Source of the DNA: Candidatus Bathyarchaeota archaeon
GTDB lineage: Archaea > Thermoproteota > Bathyarchaeia > TCS64
Assembly: GCA_014729945.1 (NCBI GenBank)
Contig: WJJC01000066.1
Location: 5,881 to 69,880, forward strand
Direction of reading: 5' to 3'
Length of the DNA stretch: 64,000 bases
In this document: positions 35,687 to 44,982 of the stretch, one piece after another
Position numbering within the stretch: position 1 is the first letter of the stretch
How the letters are laid out: each line of letters begins with the position of its first letter
Notes under the pieces: model-generated
What the model saw: the letters and a program-made list of their open reading frames with translations, nothing else
The model's database searches: none
Told to the model about the DNA's origin: nothing
Program-made: the position numbers and the translations under genes

Positions 35687-35723
35687 GTTTTAGGGCTTTT
35701 AACGGTTAAAGAAGCCGTAAAAC
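35687..35723. repeat. Imperfect inverted repeat upstream of the TauE gene
   Basis: Outer arms GTTTTA/TAAAAC, then GGCTT/AAGCC, then TTAAC/GTTAA with one mismatch and a 2-base bulge. Together with the hairpin before it this makes over 50 bp of symmetry just upstream of the TATA box (TTCATAAATA, about 35747) of the TauE/DUF1634 operon. Confidence 0.4.
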
Positions 35724-35774
35724 AGGAGCTTTAAGGAAAGGTTCATAAATACCCGTATACATTCGAGGGACCAA

Positions 35775-36620
35775 ATGGACGCCAACATAATTATCGCTGC
35801 GCTCGCCATTTCCACCGTTTCAGGGTTTCTAGGAGCCTTATTGGGGTTAGGAGGAGGCATAATATTGGTTCCTCTACTGATTTTTCTCCTCGATATACCC
35901 ATCCATATAGCAGCTGGAGCAAGCATAATTGCAGTAGTAGCTACCAGCAGCTCAGCAGCAAGCGTCTACGTAAAGGACGAAGTCGCTAATATGCGCCTCG
36001 GAATGTTCCTTGAACTCGCCACAACCATAGGAGCCGTAACAGGCGCACTATTAATGGCCGGAGCAAGTGAGAACCTATTAACAATAATTTTCGGCCTAAG
36101 CCTACTCTATTCTTCTCTGGTAATGTGGCAACAGATGAGGAATAATAAACGAAGCTGGATCCCAAGTGAGAACGACTGGATAGCAGAAAAAATCGATCTA
36201 GACACCAGTTACTATGATGTCACACGGGAAGAGAATATAAATTATGGGGTAACCCGGTCACCAATACTATTTGCGGTGAGTTATATAGCAGGAGTAGTCT
36301 CTGGGTTACTGGGTATCGGGGGAGGGGGGATAAAAGTACCTGCCATGAATGTAATAGGCGGGATCCCCATGAAAGCAGCTGTTGCCACTAGTAACTTCAT
36401 GATCGGGGTTACTGCGGCAGCAAGCGCCTTAGTATATATCCGTAATGGGTTCTGTGATAGCTTTATCACCGCCCCGGTGGTTATCGGAACCTTAACGGGA
36501 AGCTTCATTGGAGCTAAATTTGCGTTACACGTGCGTGGGACACTGATTAAGAAGGTGTTTATCGGAGTTCTACTGCTTCTTGGCGTTAGAATGATGTTAT
36601 CAGGAGTTGGATTAGCTTGA
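35775..36620 (+). CDS. TauE/SafE family permease (sulfite/organosulfur exporter type)
   Basis: 281 residues, about eight membrane helices in two repeats: GLGGGIILVPLLI...SSSAASVYV and GIGGGGIKVPAMN...IGVTAAASALVY. The glycine-rich re-entrant motifs define the family, which exports sulfite, sulfoacetate or related anions. The TATA box about 28 bp upstream implies a leaderless or very short leader. It overlaps the next gene by 4 bp; the TauE-DUF1634 pair is common in prokaryotes. Confidence 0.92.
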   Translation: MDANIIIAALAISTVSGFLGALLGLGGGIILVPLLIFLLDIPIHIAAGASIIAVVATSSSAASVYVKDEVANMRLGMFLELATTIGAVTGALLMAGASENLLTIIFGLSLLYSSLVMWQQMRNNKRSWIPSENDWIAEKIDLDTSYYDVTREENINYGVTRSPILFAVSYIAGVVSGLLGIGGGGIKVPAMNVIGGIPMKAAVATSNFMIGVTAAASALVYIRNGFCDSFITAPVVIGTLTGSFIGAKFALHVRGTLIKKVFIGVLLLLGVRMMLSGVGLA

Positions 36621-36958
36621 ACGTTAAAAAAATGGAGAATTACGTCTCCCATGTACTACGTTTCGGTGTATTACTATGCGGGTCTCTCTCATTACTTGGT
36701 TTGAGTTTATTAGCATGGACGGGAGATGCTAGTTGTCCTTATGGGGTAATAGATCTCCAGTGGCTGTTACACGGGGATCCTTTTTGGTCGCCTAGTCACA
36801 TCCTCTTTCTTGGTTTCATAGTTCTCGTTGGAACACCTCTCCTGAGAGTAGCTTCAAGCACAGTAGCGTATGGATTAGACCATGACTGGATATTCATGGC
36901 TATCACAGGAACCGTGTTAATAGTCCTAGTAATAGGGATACTACTGGGCGTAGGATAA
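36617..36958 (+). CDS. DUF1634 membrane protein, partner of the TauE permease
   Basis: 113 residues with three membrane helices (about 15-35, 65-85, 92-112). The pattern VLRFGVLLCGSLSLLGL...SPSHILFLGFIVLVGTPLLRV is that of DUF1634 proteins, which occur downstream of TauE-like permeases. TTG start overlapping the permease stop, so they are translationally coupled. Confidence 0.85.
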   Translation: MNVKKMENYVSHVLRFGVLLCGSLSLLGLSLLAWTGDASCPYGVIDLQWLLHGDPFWSPSHILFLGFIVLVGTPLLRVASSTVAYGLDHDWIFMAITGTVLIVLVIGILLGVG

Positions 36959-37230
36959 TTCAATCCCACGCTGAACCCTCTAAATCTACTCTTTTTTCTC
37001 TAAATAAAATACATGACACAGGCATTAAACTAAAAATTGGATAACATATCAAGGGCAAATCAGTGAACCTTTAAAATACGCTCTAGGAATAATTGAAAAA
37101 ACTGACTAAAACAAGAAAATCAATACTCTTATTCCGTGAACGCGATTAATCTCTAGTTGTTGATAAAGAGAAAGCATAAAACCTCCGAATCGCATACACG
37201 CATATAAGAAATAATGCAAGTTGGTTCCGG
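36959..37230 (+). promoter_or_regulatory. Intergenic region with the promoter of the PhoU-TrkA_C genes
   Basis: About 270 AT-rich bp without a gene. TATAAG at 37203-37208 lies 26 bp before the TTG at 37231, indicating a leaderless transcript that begins with UUG. Nothing else was recognised. Confidence 0.4.
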
Positions 37231-37833
37231 TTGAATAAAATTAAAAAAACTGAATACAAGGCTATCTCTGTTCGTGAGACTCTAAGCCAGATGAAGGACC
37301 TATCCGAGTTAATGATGGATCTCGCTTACAGTGCAGCGTTATTCAACAACAGGGGGCTAGCTGAGGAAGTGATGGAACTCGAAACAAGGGTAGATGATCT
37401 AGTCTATCAACTCAACATGAACTTGATGCTGGCCGCACGAGACAAAAAAGACGCAGAGGAATTATCAGGAGTCGCAAAAATAGGAAGCCTAACTAACGCG
37501 ATAAGCGACGCAGCTGCAGATATAGCCAGCCTAGTCTTAAGTGAAATCGTGGTTCATCCCGCTGTACGTGCTGCCTTCAAGAGAGCCGAGGAACACCTTA
37601 TCAGAGTAAAGATAGGGGAAAACTCTTCTCTCGCGGGTAAACCGATCAAAGACCTGGATTTAGCCGCCGAGGCGGGAGTAGATATTATCGCGGTTAGACG
37701 TGGTGAGATCTGGCATATTAACCCGGATACAGAGATTCTCATCCCCGAGGATGTGTTGGTTGCTCGTGGAACGGCTGATGGTTTAGAGAGTCTGGGTAAA
37801 GTAGCTAGAGGAGAGGTGGATCATCTTGAGTGA
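37231..37833 (+). CDS. PhoU-TrkA_C (RCK_C) domain protein, first of a pair
   Basis: 200 residues: an all-helical PhoU-like domain (about 10-120) and a beta-rich TrkA C-terminal ligand-binding domain (about 122-195, KIGENSSLAGKPIKDL...VLVARGTADGLESL). Such proteins regulate cation channels and transporters and may bind a cyclic dinucleotide or nucleotide. The next gene is a paralogue overlapping by 8 bp, and an SLC41/MgtE-like transporter lies just beyond, a common archaeal grouping. TTG start 26 bp after a TATA box. Confidence 0.88.
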   Translation: MNKIKKTEYKAISVRETLSQMKDLSELMMDLAYSAALFNNRGLAEEVMELETRVDDLVYQLNMNLMLAARDKKDAEELSGVAKIGSLTNAISDAAADIASLVLSEIVVHPAVRAAFKRAEEHLIRVKIGENSSLAGKPIKDLDLAAEAGVDIIAVRRGEIWHINPDTEILIPEDVLVARGTADGLESLGKVARGEVDHLE

Positions 37834-38413
37834 ATCAGATAAAGCACACTGGGAGAAAATCACCAGGGATCTTGTTACCTTGAAGAACACCAGCGAGTTG
37901 ATGATAGACATCGCCTATTCTGCTCTCTTATTGAATAGTCGTTACCTTGCGGAAGTTACTATTAACATGGAGGAACGAATGGATAAGCTACATATAGACT
38001 TTCAGAAGGAAGTACTAAGCCGTACAGAAGAAGAAACCGACCCATTAGAGTTGATTGGGATCATAAGGATGGGAAACGTTACGGAGCGTATAGCAGATGC
38101 TGCCTCGGAGATCGCTGAGGTGGTGTTACGCGGCGTTGAGCCTCACCCGGTTCTCGGGATGATGATACAGGATGCTGAAGAGACTGTGGAACGTGTAGTT
38201 GTTGGAAGTTATTCTCCTGTAGTGGGGAAGACATTGAAAGAAGCCCAAGTAGCTGAAGAGACGGGGATGTGGATCTTCTACATTCGCAGAAATGATCACT
38301 GGATGCGAGTAAAGCCATCTACCAGGCTTGAACCCGGGGACCTTGTCGTTGCAAGCGGATATAGTGAAGGGGAAGAAGATTTCACTCAGTTAATCACAGG
38401 GAAAACGAAATAG
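37826..38413 (+). CDS. PhoU-TrkA_C (RCK_C) domain protein, second of a pair
   Basis: 195 residues with the same domain order as the gene upstream: PhoU-like helices, then RCK_C (VVGSYSPVVGKTLKEAQ...GDLVVASGYSEGEEDF). The two probably form a hetero-oligomer acting on the nearby SLC41-type transporter. Translationally coupled start; TTG/ATG choice follows the overlap. Confidence 0.88.
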   Translation: MSESDKAHWEKITRDLVTLKNTSELMIDIAYSALLLNSRYLAEVTINMEERMDKLHIDFQKEVLSRTEEETDPLELIGIIRMGNVTERIADAASEIAEVVLRGVEPHPVLGMMIQDAEETVERVVVGSYSPVVGKTLKEAQVAEETGMWIFYIRRNDHWMRVKPSTRLEPGDLVVASGYSEGEEDFTQLITGKTK

Positions 38414-38511
38414 AGCCTTATCCCTCATTTCAAGCATGATCCATTTATCCAGAACACAAAAAAAATCAGACACCTTCTCTCAGAGCTACATTAGTCTCCA
38501 ATATACTCGCC

Positions 38512-38801
38512 TTAATGCATAAGGGAAACCTTGTACGTGTCTAGGTCTATGTATGGAAGCCATTGTTTAACAAATATACGCCAGTCATCCAGGGTACTCT
38601 CCCTGAATCTACGCCAAGACCGCACATCATCAAATCTGTAAACTAGGATGCGTTCCTTGGCGAAGCCTTAGACGGAGAGGGGAATTTGATAAACTTTAGG
38701 TGAGGGTTATCGCCTATCGTTAATATCCAGGATCGTAACAATTCGTCATGTGTTTCTCTGCATTCTTCTCTTATCCTTGTCTGTATATACTCAAACGTCA
38801 T
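38512..38801 (-). pseudogene. Frameshifted small gene coupled to the SLC41 transporter
   Basis: ATG 38801 overlaps the transporter stop as ATGA and opens MTFEYIQTRIREECRETHDE..., lost at a stop near 38644. The other frame continues GFAKERILVYRFDDVRSWRR...LDTYKVSLMH to the stop at 38512. Joined, they give about 95 charged residues with no known family. The 1-base shift lies near 38660-38680. Either a recent pseudogene or an assembly error. Confidence 0.5.
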
Positions 38802-40027
38802 CTAAACCACAGCAAAATCATCAAAAACAATACAAGAGTAGTCAAGCTATCCGCTAGACTCGTCTCAAAGGGGATAACAAAATTATCCGGGTCAAGCCCA
38901 CGCTTAAAAGTAATAATACCAACGCCGAAGCTAATCGCCGTTATTAAGGGGATGACTATTAGATTGGTTCCCCAAACCACTGCTATTAGTCTCCAGAAAT
39001 TACTGAACCCATATGTGAATCCAGAGATAACTGCATAAACAGTGAACAGGAACAATGACCCGCTCCATGCATAGGTTATCTCACTCATGTGGGCGCGGAT
39101 CGATGAGTACTCCGCGGCAAAATAGCCGAGGCCCAGCTTAGTTGTGGCGGTGCTCCCGATGATTGAGCCGACATCACCTACGGTATCAATCATAGCCGGG
39201 TAGATAAAATAGATCTCAGCGGTGTCTCCTATCTGTGAGCTAATCCTGCCTAACAAATAACCTGTCAGGGTTACTATTATTGTGACCACAATAAGGGTGC
39301 AGATAAATTCTTTGAGAGTCTTATCATACTCCCGCCGCCCCCTATTTTTAAGGTGAATCCACAAGGCCCCTGCAATAAAGAGGGTGATCACAAAAAGAAG
39401 CCCGAGATTAACTGCCCAGTGTTTTAAGGTTATTAATCTGAGGACAACTACGTAGATGAAACTGATTGAGACATCGGCGGTGGTCGAGGTAATCGGGTAG
39501 ACCACCATATCTGGGTCAAGTCCACGAGTATAAGCTTGAATGGAGACTAGAAATGTGGTTGGGGTTATTACTAATATTGATAATGCGAGAGTTGAAAACA
39601 CCACCTTGAAAATCAAATATAGCTCCTTCAACCCGGATCCATAACTGATTACTGAGAAAACACTGCCCCCGATAAATAGAAGAAATGCACTTAATGCAGT
39701 CAAGGAGATTACTGACGAAAATAGCTGATAAGCATCTTCCGTGTTATCTCTCATACGAGGCAAAACCGTACCCAGGTGAAGCCCCGTGCTCAATCTACCG
39801 CTAAATAAACCACCAATTGCTCCCCTGTTGCTCAAGAGCCCGGGGAAGATTAAGAGTGCCCAAGCGTATTTATTGAAAACATCATAGGATCCCGCTATTA
39901 TTGAGCCTGCTATGATTCCGAGGAGGTTAAATGCTTGCGCTGAGGTTGATTGAACCAGTCCCCTTATATGGGGTTCTAGAGTGCCTCTCCATTGAAGCAT
40001 ATCGTTGTGGAGGTTCTTCCACATCAT
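38798..40027 (-). CDS. SLC41/MgtE-like divalent cation transporter
   Basis: 409 residues with about ten membrane helices in two homologous halves. Each has the MgtE/SLC41 signature: SNRGAIGGLFSGRLSTGL with RGLDPDMVVYPITSTTADV, and GDVGSIIGSTATTKLGLG with RGLDPDNFVIPFETSLADS. The conserved Pro and acidic residues line the Mg path. GAGGAGG lies 4-7 nt before ATGs 40027 and 40024. It lacks MgtE cytoplasmic N and CBS domains; the PhoU-TrkA_C pair may supply regulation instead. Confidence 0.9.
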   Translation of the reverse strand: MMWKNLHNDMLQWRGTLEPHIRGLVQSTSAQAFNLLGIIAGSIIAGSYDVFNKYAWALLIFPGLLSNRGAIGGLFSGRLSTGLHLGTVLPRMRDNTEDAYQLFSSVISLTALSAFLLFIGGSVFSVISYGSGLKELYLIFKVVFSTLALSILVITPTTFLVSIQAYTRGLDPDMVVYPITSTTADVSISFIYVVVLRLITLKHWAVNLGLLFVITLFIAGALWIHLKNRGRREYDKTLKEFICTLIVVTIIVTLTGYLLGRISSQIGDTAEIYFIYPAMIDTVGDVGSIIGSTATTKLGLGYFAAEYSSIRAHMSEITYAWSGSLFLFTVYAVISGFTYGFSNFWRLIAVVWGTNLIVIPLITAISFGVGIITFKRGLDPDNFVIPFETSLADSLTTLVLFLMILLWFR

Positions 40028-40227
40028 TAATCCTCCTCATATTTAACGAAGAGACAAAAGGGTGTAGACTTTTAAAGAAATCGAATTTTTTCATTAAAAT
40101 AGAGTTTAAGTAGAATCATTCCAAGACCAGAGTGCACAAAAAGCCCTGGAACGTCTACGCGGTTAACGATAAAAATCGTAAGGAACCGTATTTTCACGGC
40201 ATTATTCGTAATATAAAAGGTGGAAAA

Positions 40228-40614
40228 CTAGTCGAGTAGTCTTTTCTCGCCTTCTAGCTTCATTATATCTGTTACATCTTGACTTGCCTCTAGGCAGCCA
40301 AGGTATTCTCCATCCTTGTCTCGTACGGCAAAGTATCTGATATGAACTTTTTTCTCCCCTAGGTTTATCCAGAACTCTGCATGATCTCGCTTATCGGCTT
40401 TCATCTCTTTGAGTATTTGCTCGACTTTTCCTAGGCTCTTCTCGGGGTGACAGTCCTGAACCTTGCGTCCGATTACTGAGGCTGGTCGTGGGAATATTCT
40501 GTCACCGTTTTTATTGAAGAGCTGGACAGTATCCTCCGAGTCCACGAAGCTGAACTCGATGGGGAGAGAGTCTAGAATATGTGCGAGAAGGGTCTCGTTT
40601 ACTTTTCCTTTCAT
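40228..40614 (-). CDS. PAS-domain protein, DUF438-type
   Basis: 128 residues that form one PAS domain. The run FVDSEDTVQLFNKNGDRIFPRP, then CHPEKSLGKV, AEFWINLG, VHIRYFAVRDKDGEYLGCLEASQDVT, matches the PAS domain found at the end of DUF438 proteins. Some of these bind haem; the CHP motif may be the ligand. A single-domain sensor without an output domain; partner unknown. Confidence 0.85.
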   Translation of the reverse strand: MKGKVNETLLAHILDSLPIEFSFVDSEDTVQLFNKNGDRIFPRPASVIGRKVQDCHPEKSLGKVEQILKEMKADKRDHAEFWINLGEKKVHIRYFAVRDKDGEYLGCLEASQDVTDIMKLEGEKRLLD

Positions 40615-40709
40615 ATCTAAATAACCGGTTACGTATGTAAAAACTATACCTTGTAGTCAGAATAGGGAGCATTATAATTCATCCAGTTGAATAATATTAT
40701 TGGTGTAAT

Positions 40710-42026
40710 GTGTTGAGAACTAGACTGGAGACGCTGAGAGAGCAGTTGGCTTCCATATACTGGATAATACCAGCCGTCATGGTCACGCTCAGCATAATAC
40801 TATCTCTAGCAACCATCCATATAGACCAGACAGCCCCGCCTACATATCTTCAGGAGTTGGGGTGGCTGGGGGTAGATGACCCGGATGGAGCTAGAAGTTT
40901 CCTCAGCGTAGTCGCAGGATCCATGATAGGTACAACGGGGGTAATCTTCAGCATCACCATAGCTTCCCTAGTACAAGCATCCAGCCAGCTGGGGCCACGT
41001 ATACTGAATAATTTTCTAAGGGACAGAGGAAACCAGCTTGTGTTGGGCACCTTGACGGCGACTTATACATACTGTTTGTTCACGTTGAAGAGCATTAACA
41101 ATACTGCCACAGGTTCCTTTGTACCGAATCTGAGTATTATAACCAGTATCTTGTTAACGCTGCTTAGTCTAGGGGCTCTAGTCTATTTCTTTCACCATAT
41201 AACGGCTTCACTTCAGGCGGATAACGTGATAACACAGGTTGGGGAGGAGTTGACCATTGCCATAGAGAAGATCTTTCCCGAGAAAATGAGTTTATTCTCG
41301 GTTGATCAAGAGAAACCGGAGGATGCTCCAACTCCAACCGAGGATAATCTAGTTATTAACTCAAAGAGAAGCGGGTATCTTCAAGCAATAGACAGGGATA
41401 CACTCATCGACATTGCGCGTGAGAACGATTTGATGATGAGAACCGAGCTCCGGCCGGGGGAATTCACTGCAACAGAGACGCCCCTAGTAACAGTTTGGCC
41501 TAAGAGGGATGGGATAGAGGAGCTTGAGGAAAAGATAGAGAAGGCATTCATACTAGGGGATCAGAGGCTCAGGATCCAGGACGTAGAGTATCATCTTAAC
41601 CAATTAATAGAGATAGCTGTCAGGGCTTTGAGCCCCGGGATAAATGATCCCTTTACAGCTATGAACTGTATAGACCAGATTGCCGCCAGTCTCACCCAGT
41701 TACTGGAGCGAAGCATCCCCATAGGGTACTACTATGATGAGGATGATGCTTTGCGGCTCATAACAAAGCCCCTGACCTATACAGAGATCATAGAGACAAG
41801 CTTTAACCAGATCCGGAGAAACGGCTCTGATAGCGTCTCGGTGAACGTCAAGCTCCTTGAGGCTATTGAGATGCTTGCACCCCAGACAAAGACGTGGGAG
41901 CAATCCAACGTGTTAAGGGAGCAGGCTGATCGGGTCTACAAATCAGGTAAAGAGATTATACCTGAATGGGACTTTGTTTACATCGAGGAAAAATATGAAG
42001 CGGCTTTAATGGCGGTAGAAGCGTGA
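40710..42026 (+). CDS. DUF2254 membrane protein
   Basis: 438 residues: four membrane helices in the first 180 (SIYWIIPAVMVTLSIILS..., then LRDRGNQLVLGTLTATYTYCLF, the DUF2254 signature) and a soluble C-terminal domain with ALSPGINDPFTAMNCIDQI. Function unknown in the family. GTG 40710 and TTG 40713 are adjacent candidate starts. Confidence 0.87.
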   Translation: MLRTRLETLREQLASIYWIIPAVMVTLSIILSLATIHIDQTAPPTYLQELGWLGVDDPDGARSFLSVVAGSMIGTTGVIFSITIASLVQASSQLGPRILNNFLRDRGNQLVLGTLTATYTYCLFTLKSINNTATGSFVPNLSIITSILLTLLSLGALVYFFHHITASLQADNVITQVGEELTIAIEKIFPEKMSLFSVDQEKPEDAPTPTEDNLVINSKRSGYLQAIDRDTLIDIARENDLMMRTELRPGEFTATETPLVTVWPKRDGIEELEEKIEKAFILGDQRLRIQDVEYHLNQLIEIAVRALSPGINDPFTAMNCIDQIAASLTQLLERSIPIGYYYDEDDALRLITKPLTYTEIIETSFNQIRRNGSDSVSVNVKLLEAIEMLAPQTKTWEQSNVLREQADRVYKSGKEIIPEWDFVYIEEKYEAALMAVEA

Positions 42027-42131
42027 AATAAGGTTATTGTCAGATGTTTATGAATATGATTGAATAAAATAAGTATTTATACTTTGAATACTATTGCATC
42101 AGGAAAACCTGTGATATAGAGGTCACATTTA

Positions 42132-42407
42132 ATGGAAGAAAAGAGATTAACTCGTGTTGTTTTAGATATCTTAAAACCCCATGAACCGCATTTAACGGAG
42201 TTCGCCGAGTATTTGGGTTCACTGGATGAGATTGAGAGATTAGAGATCACTGTAGTTGAGAGGGATGAGACCACTGAAACCCTTGAGGCGATAATCAATG
42301 GGGATATTAACTATGATGGACTGCGATTACATATGGCGGTTAAGGGTGCTGCTATTCACAGTGTTGATGAGGTAACTGTGGCTCAGCTATCTTCAACACA
42401 TGACTAG
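42132..42407 (+). CDS. DUF211 archaeal protein
   Basis: 91 residues matching archaeal DUF211 (MTH889-like): RVVLDILKPHEPHLTEFAEYL, ERDETTETLEAIINGDINYDG, AAIHSVDEV. The family has a ferredoxin-like fold, forms oligomers and is reported to bind Ca2+; its role is not known. Single gene with a short upstream gap. Confidence 0.9.
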   Translation: MEEKRLTRVVLDILKPHEPHLTEFAEYLGSLDEIERLEITVVERDETTETLEAIINGDINYDGLRLHMAVKGAAIHSVDEVTVAQLSSTHD

Positions 42408-42503
42408 AATAGCGCAGAAGTTCAGTTAGACTAGGTTAATGGTTCATTAGGAACCCTTTTTGAATCAGGTGGTATCTCATGGTACTACTCGGAGAAAGTT
42501 TAC

Positions 42504-44762
42504 TTGGATGAATTCATAGAGGGGTTGAAGGAGCTTGAAGGTTACAGGAACCAGATCGAGCACGTGGAGTATTTTCCAAGTAAGAAAGAACAGACAGGCA
42601 GACTAGATTATCCACTGCCCCCGATGCTCCAACAGTATCTGGATAACAGGAGGATACGGCTCTACAAGCATCAGACGGACGCCATCAATCTTGTGAGAAA
42701 TGGAGAAAACGTGGTTATTGCTACTCCAACCGCGTCAGGTAAGACAATGGCATTTAATCTCCCGGTACTGGAGACCATGCATAATGACCCTGAGGCCAGG
42801 GCGCTTTACATATACCCCATGAAGGCGTTGGAGAATGACCAGCTTAATGTCCTCTCCATCATGGAGAAGGAGACAGGCATAAAGGTTAGACCCCGGATCT
42901 ATGATGGTGATACTCCCCGGGAGGATAGGTACGGTATACGTGAAAACTCCAGAATAGTGTTAACGAATCCATATGGACTTCATTATTATCTACCGTGGCA
43001 TCATCTCTGGAGGAAATTCTTCTCCAATCTCCGATACATCATAGTAGATGAGTCGCATACATATCGTGGGGTCTTCGGGTCACATATAGCTCTCCTTTTC
43101 AGGAGGCTGAACAGGATATGCGGCTACTACGGGTCCAAGCCCCAGTATATCTTATCCTCTGCGACTATAGCGAACCCTGAGGAGCATTCGAGGAAACTCA
43201 CGGGACAGGACTTTGAGATAATCACTGAGGATACCTCGGAGTCGGGTAGAAAATATTTCATCTTCTGGAACCCGCCCATCACGGAGGGGCAGACACGCAG
43301 ATCCACTCATCAGGAAACCAGGTCTCTGTTAACCTACTGTGTTAAACAGGGACTGCAGACTCTCTGCTTTACCAAGTCTCGGAAGATGGCTGAGTTACTG
43401 GCTGTATGGGTTAGGCAGGATCTCTATCAGACTCATCCGGGTCTCGCTGAGGCGGTGCACTCTTACAGGGCGGGTTATCTCCCGGAGGAGAGGCGGAAGA
43501 TCGAGCGGGGTTTGAAGCGGCGGGAGGTTAACGCGGTTGTTACTACTAATGCTCTTGAGCTGGGTATTGATATCGGGTCGCTGGATTGTGTGATTATGTC
43601 GGGTTATCCGGGTACGGTGATATCTACTTGGCAGCAGGCGGGTAGGGCTGGGCGTTTGATTGATGATTCTCATGTTTTTCTAGTGGCGTTTCAGAATCCC
43701 TTGGATCAGTATTTTATGAAGCACCCTGTGAACTTTTTTGAGAGAAACCCGGAGAATGCTGTGATTAACCTAGATAACCCGTATATCACCACGGGGCATA
43801 TTATGTGTGCATCCAAGGAGATGCCACTGAGTATAGAGGACCGGGTATACTTCACCAAGGGGCTGGTTGACGCGGTTAACGAGTTAAGCATAGAGGGTTA
43901 TCTGGAGAAGAGGGGGGAGGGTTGGAGGTACTCGGGGCCGGAGAGACCTACTACCCGTGTGAAGCTGAATAATATCTCCGATGAGACAGTGAAGGTCATG
44001 TACTATAACCAGGTTTTGGAGACCATGGACCTCACCAAGGCGTACAGGGAGGTTCATGAGGGCGCTATCCTGCTTCACCGTGGAGAACCTTACAGGGTGA
44101 AGGAGCTTGATTTGGATAACCTGGTTGCACATGTGGTGGAGGGGGAGACTAATCTTTACACTGAGGCTTTGAAGACTATAGATATCTCAATCAGGAAACC
44201 GTTAAGCCAGAATGATCTTGGGGTCCAGTCGGGGTACGGTGAGGTGAATGTCACGGAGTATTTTAACGAGTACCGGGTGATGCAGTATGAGAAGAAGATC
44301 GATCAACGGGTACTGGATCTGCCTCCGCTGAATTTTCCCTCCACGGGGTTCTGGTTCACCATACCTGAGTACATTGCTTCTCGTGTCAGGGGCAAGAATC
44401 TGAATTTTGCTGGTGGTCTGCACGCGGTGGAGCATGCGATTATCGCGGTCTCGCCGCTGCACGCTATGTGTGACCCGAATGATCTGGGCGGTGTGTCAAC
44501 GGTTAAGCATGGGGACACCAGGATGCCGTCGGTATTCGTTTATGATGGGTATAAGGGGGGTGTGGGGTTATCTGAGAAGCTCTACGAGTTGTTACCAGAG
44601 TTACTGGAGACCACGTTGAATCTTATTCAGGATTGCCAATGCAGGGATGGTTGTCCTTCCTGTATCTATTCATCCAAGTGTGGTAATAATAATGAGCCTC
44701 TGGATAAGGAGGCAGCGATAATGCTGCTGGAAGAGCTGTTGGTGAAGATAAGAAAAAGTTAG
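42504..44762 (+). CDS. Superfamily 2 DNA helicase, Hrq1/MrfA-like with DUF1998
   Basis: 752 residues. Helicase motifs: ATPTASGKT (I), VDESHTYRG (II, DEAH variant), SSATIANP (III), TTNALELGIDIG (V) and QQAGRAGR (VI). The C-terminal DUF1998 domain ends with a four-Cys zinc site, CQCRDGCPSC...SSKCG. MrfA and Hrq1 are 3'-5' DNA helicases in repair of crosslinks and mitomycin damage. 752 residues is the normal MrfA length. Start follows a short AT-rich gap. Confidence 0.92.
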   Translation: MDEFIEGLKELEGYRNQIEHVEYFPSKKEQTGRLDYPLPPMLQQYLDNRRIRLYKHQTDAINLVRNGENVVIATPTASGKTMAFNLPVLETMHNDPEARALYIYPMKALENDQLNVLSIMEKETGIKVRPRIYDGDTPREDRYGIRENSRIVLTNPYGLHYYLPWHHLWRKFFSNLRYIIVDESHTYRGVFGSHIALLFRRLNRICGYYGSKPQYILSSATIANPEEHSRKLTGQDFEIITEDTSESGRKYFIFWNPPITEGQTRRSTHQETRSLLTYCVKQGLQTLCFTKSRKMAELLAVWVRQDLYQTHPGLAEAVHSYRAGYLPEERRKIERGLKRREVNAVVTTNALELGIDIGSLDCVIMSGYPGTVISTWQQAGRAGRLIDDSHVFLVAFQNPLDQYFMKHPVNFFERNPENAVINLDNPYITTGHIMCASKEMPLSIEDRVYFTKGLVDAVNELSIEGYLEKRGEGWRYSGPERPTTRVKLNNISDETVKVMYYNQVLETMDLTKAYREVHEGAILLHRGEPYRVKELDLDNLVAHVVEGETNLYTEALKTIDISIRKPLSQNDLGVQSGYGEVNVTEYFNEYRVMQYEKKIDQRVLDLPPLNFPSTGFWFTIPEYIASRVRGKNLNFAGGLHAVEHAIIAVSPLHAMCDPNDLGGVSTVKHGDTRMPSVFVYDGYKGGVGLSEKLYELLPELLETTLNLIQDCQCRDGCPSCIYSSKCGNNNEPLDKEAAIMLLEELLVKIRKS

Positions 44763-44763
44763 A

Positions 44764-44961
44764 TTAGATCCGGTAACCGGGGGGCTCAGTGTATCCCCGT
44801 GTTACTTTTTCTAGGAGTTCAGCGAAGTGGATGGTGGTGTCGTCTTCCAGGTAGGGGCCGAGTGTCTGGATGCCTACAGGTAGCCCGGTGTCTGTGAAGC
44901 CTACTGGTGCGACGGTGCAGGGTAGCCCGGTTATGGAGCTATAGGTCATCCAATAGAGCTA
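44764..44961 (-). pseudogene. Amidase (amidase-signature family), C-terminal fragment
   Basis: The last 61-65 residues, MTYSSITGLPCTVAPVGFTD...LPVGIQTLGPYLEDDTT, are the C-terminus of an amidase-signature enzyme. The catalytic Ser-Ser-Lys region is missing; in-frame stop TAG precedes the fragment at about 44962. It abuts the helicase stop (1 bp) and then the methylase remnant. Confidence 0.78.
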
Positions 44962-44982
44962 ATGGTGGAATAGACTGCACCA

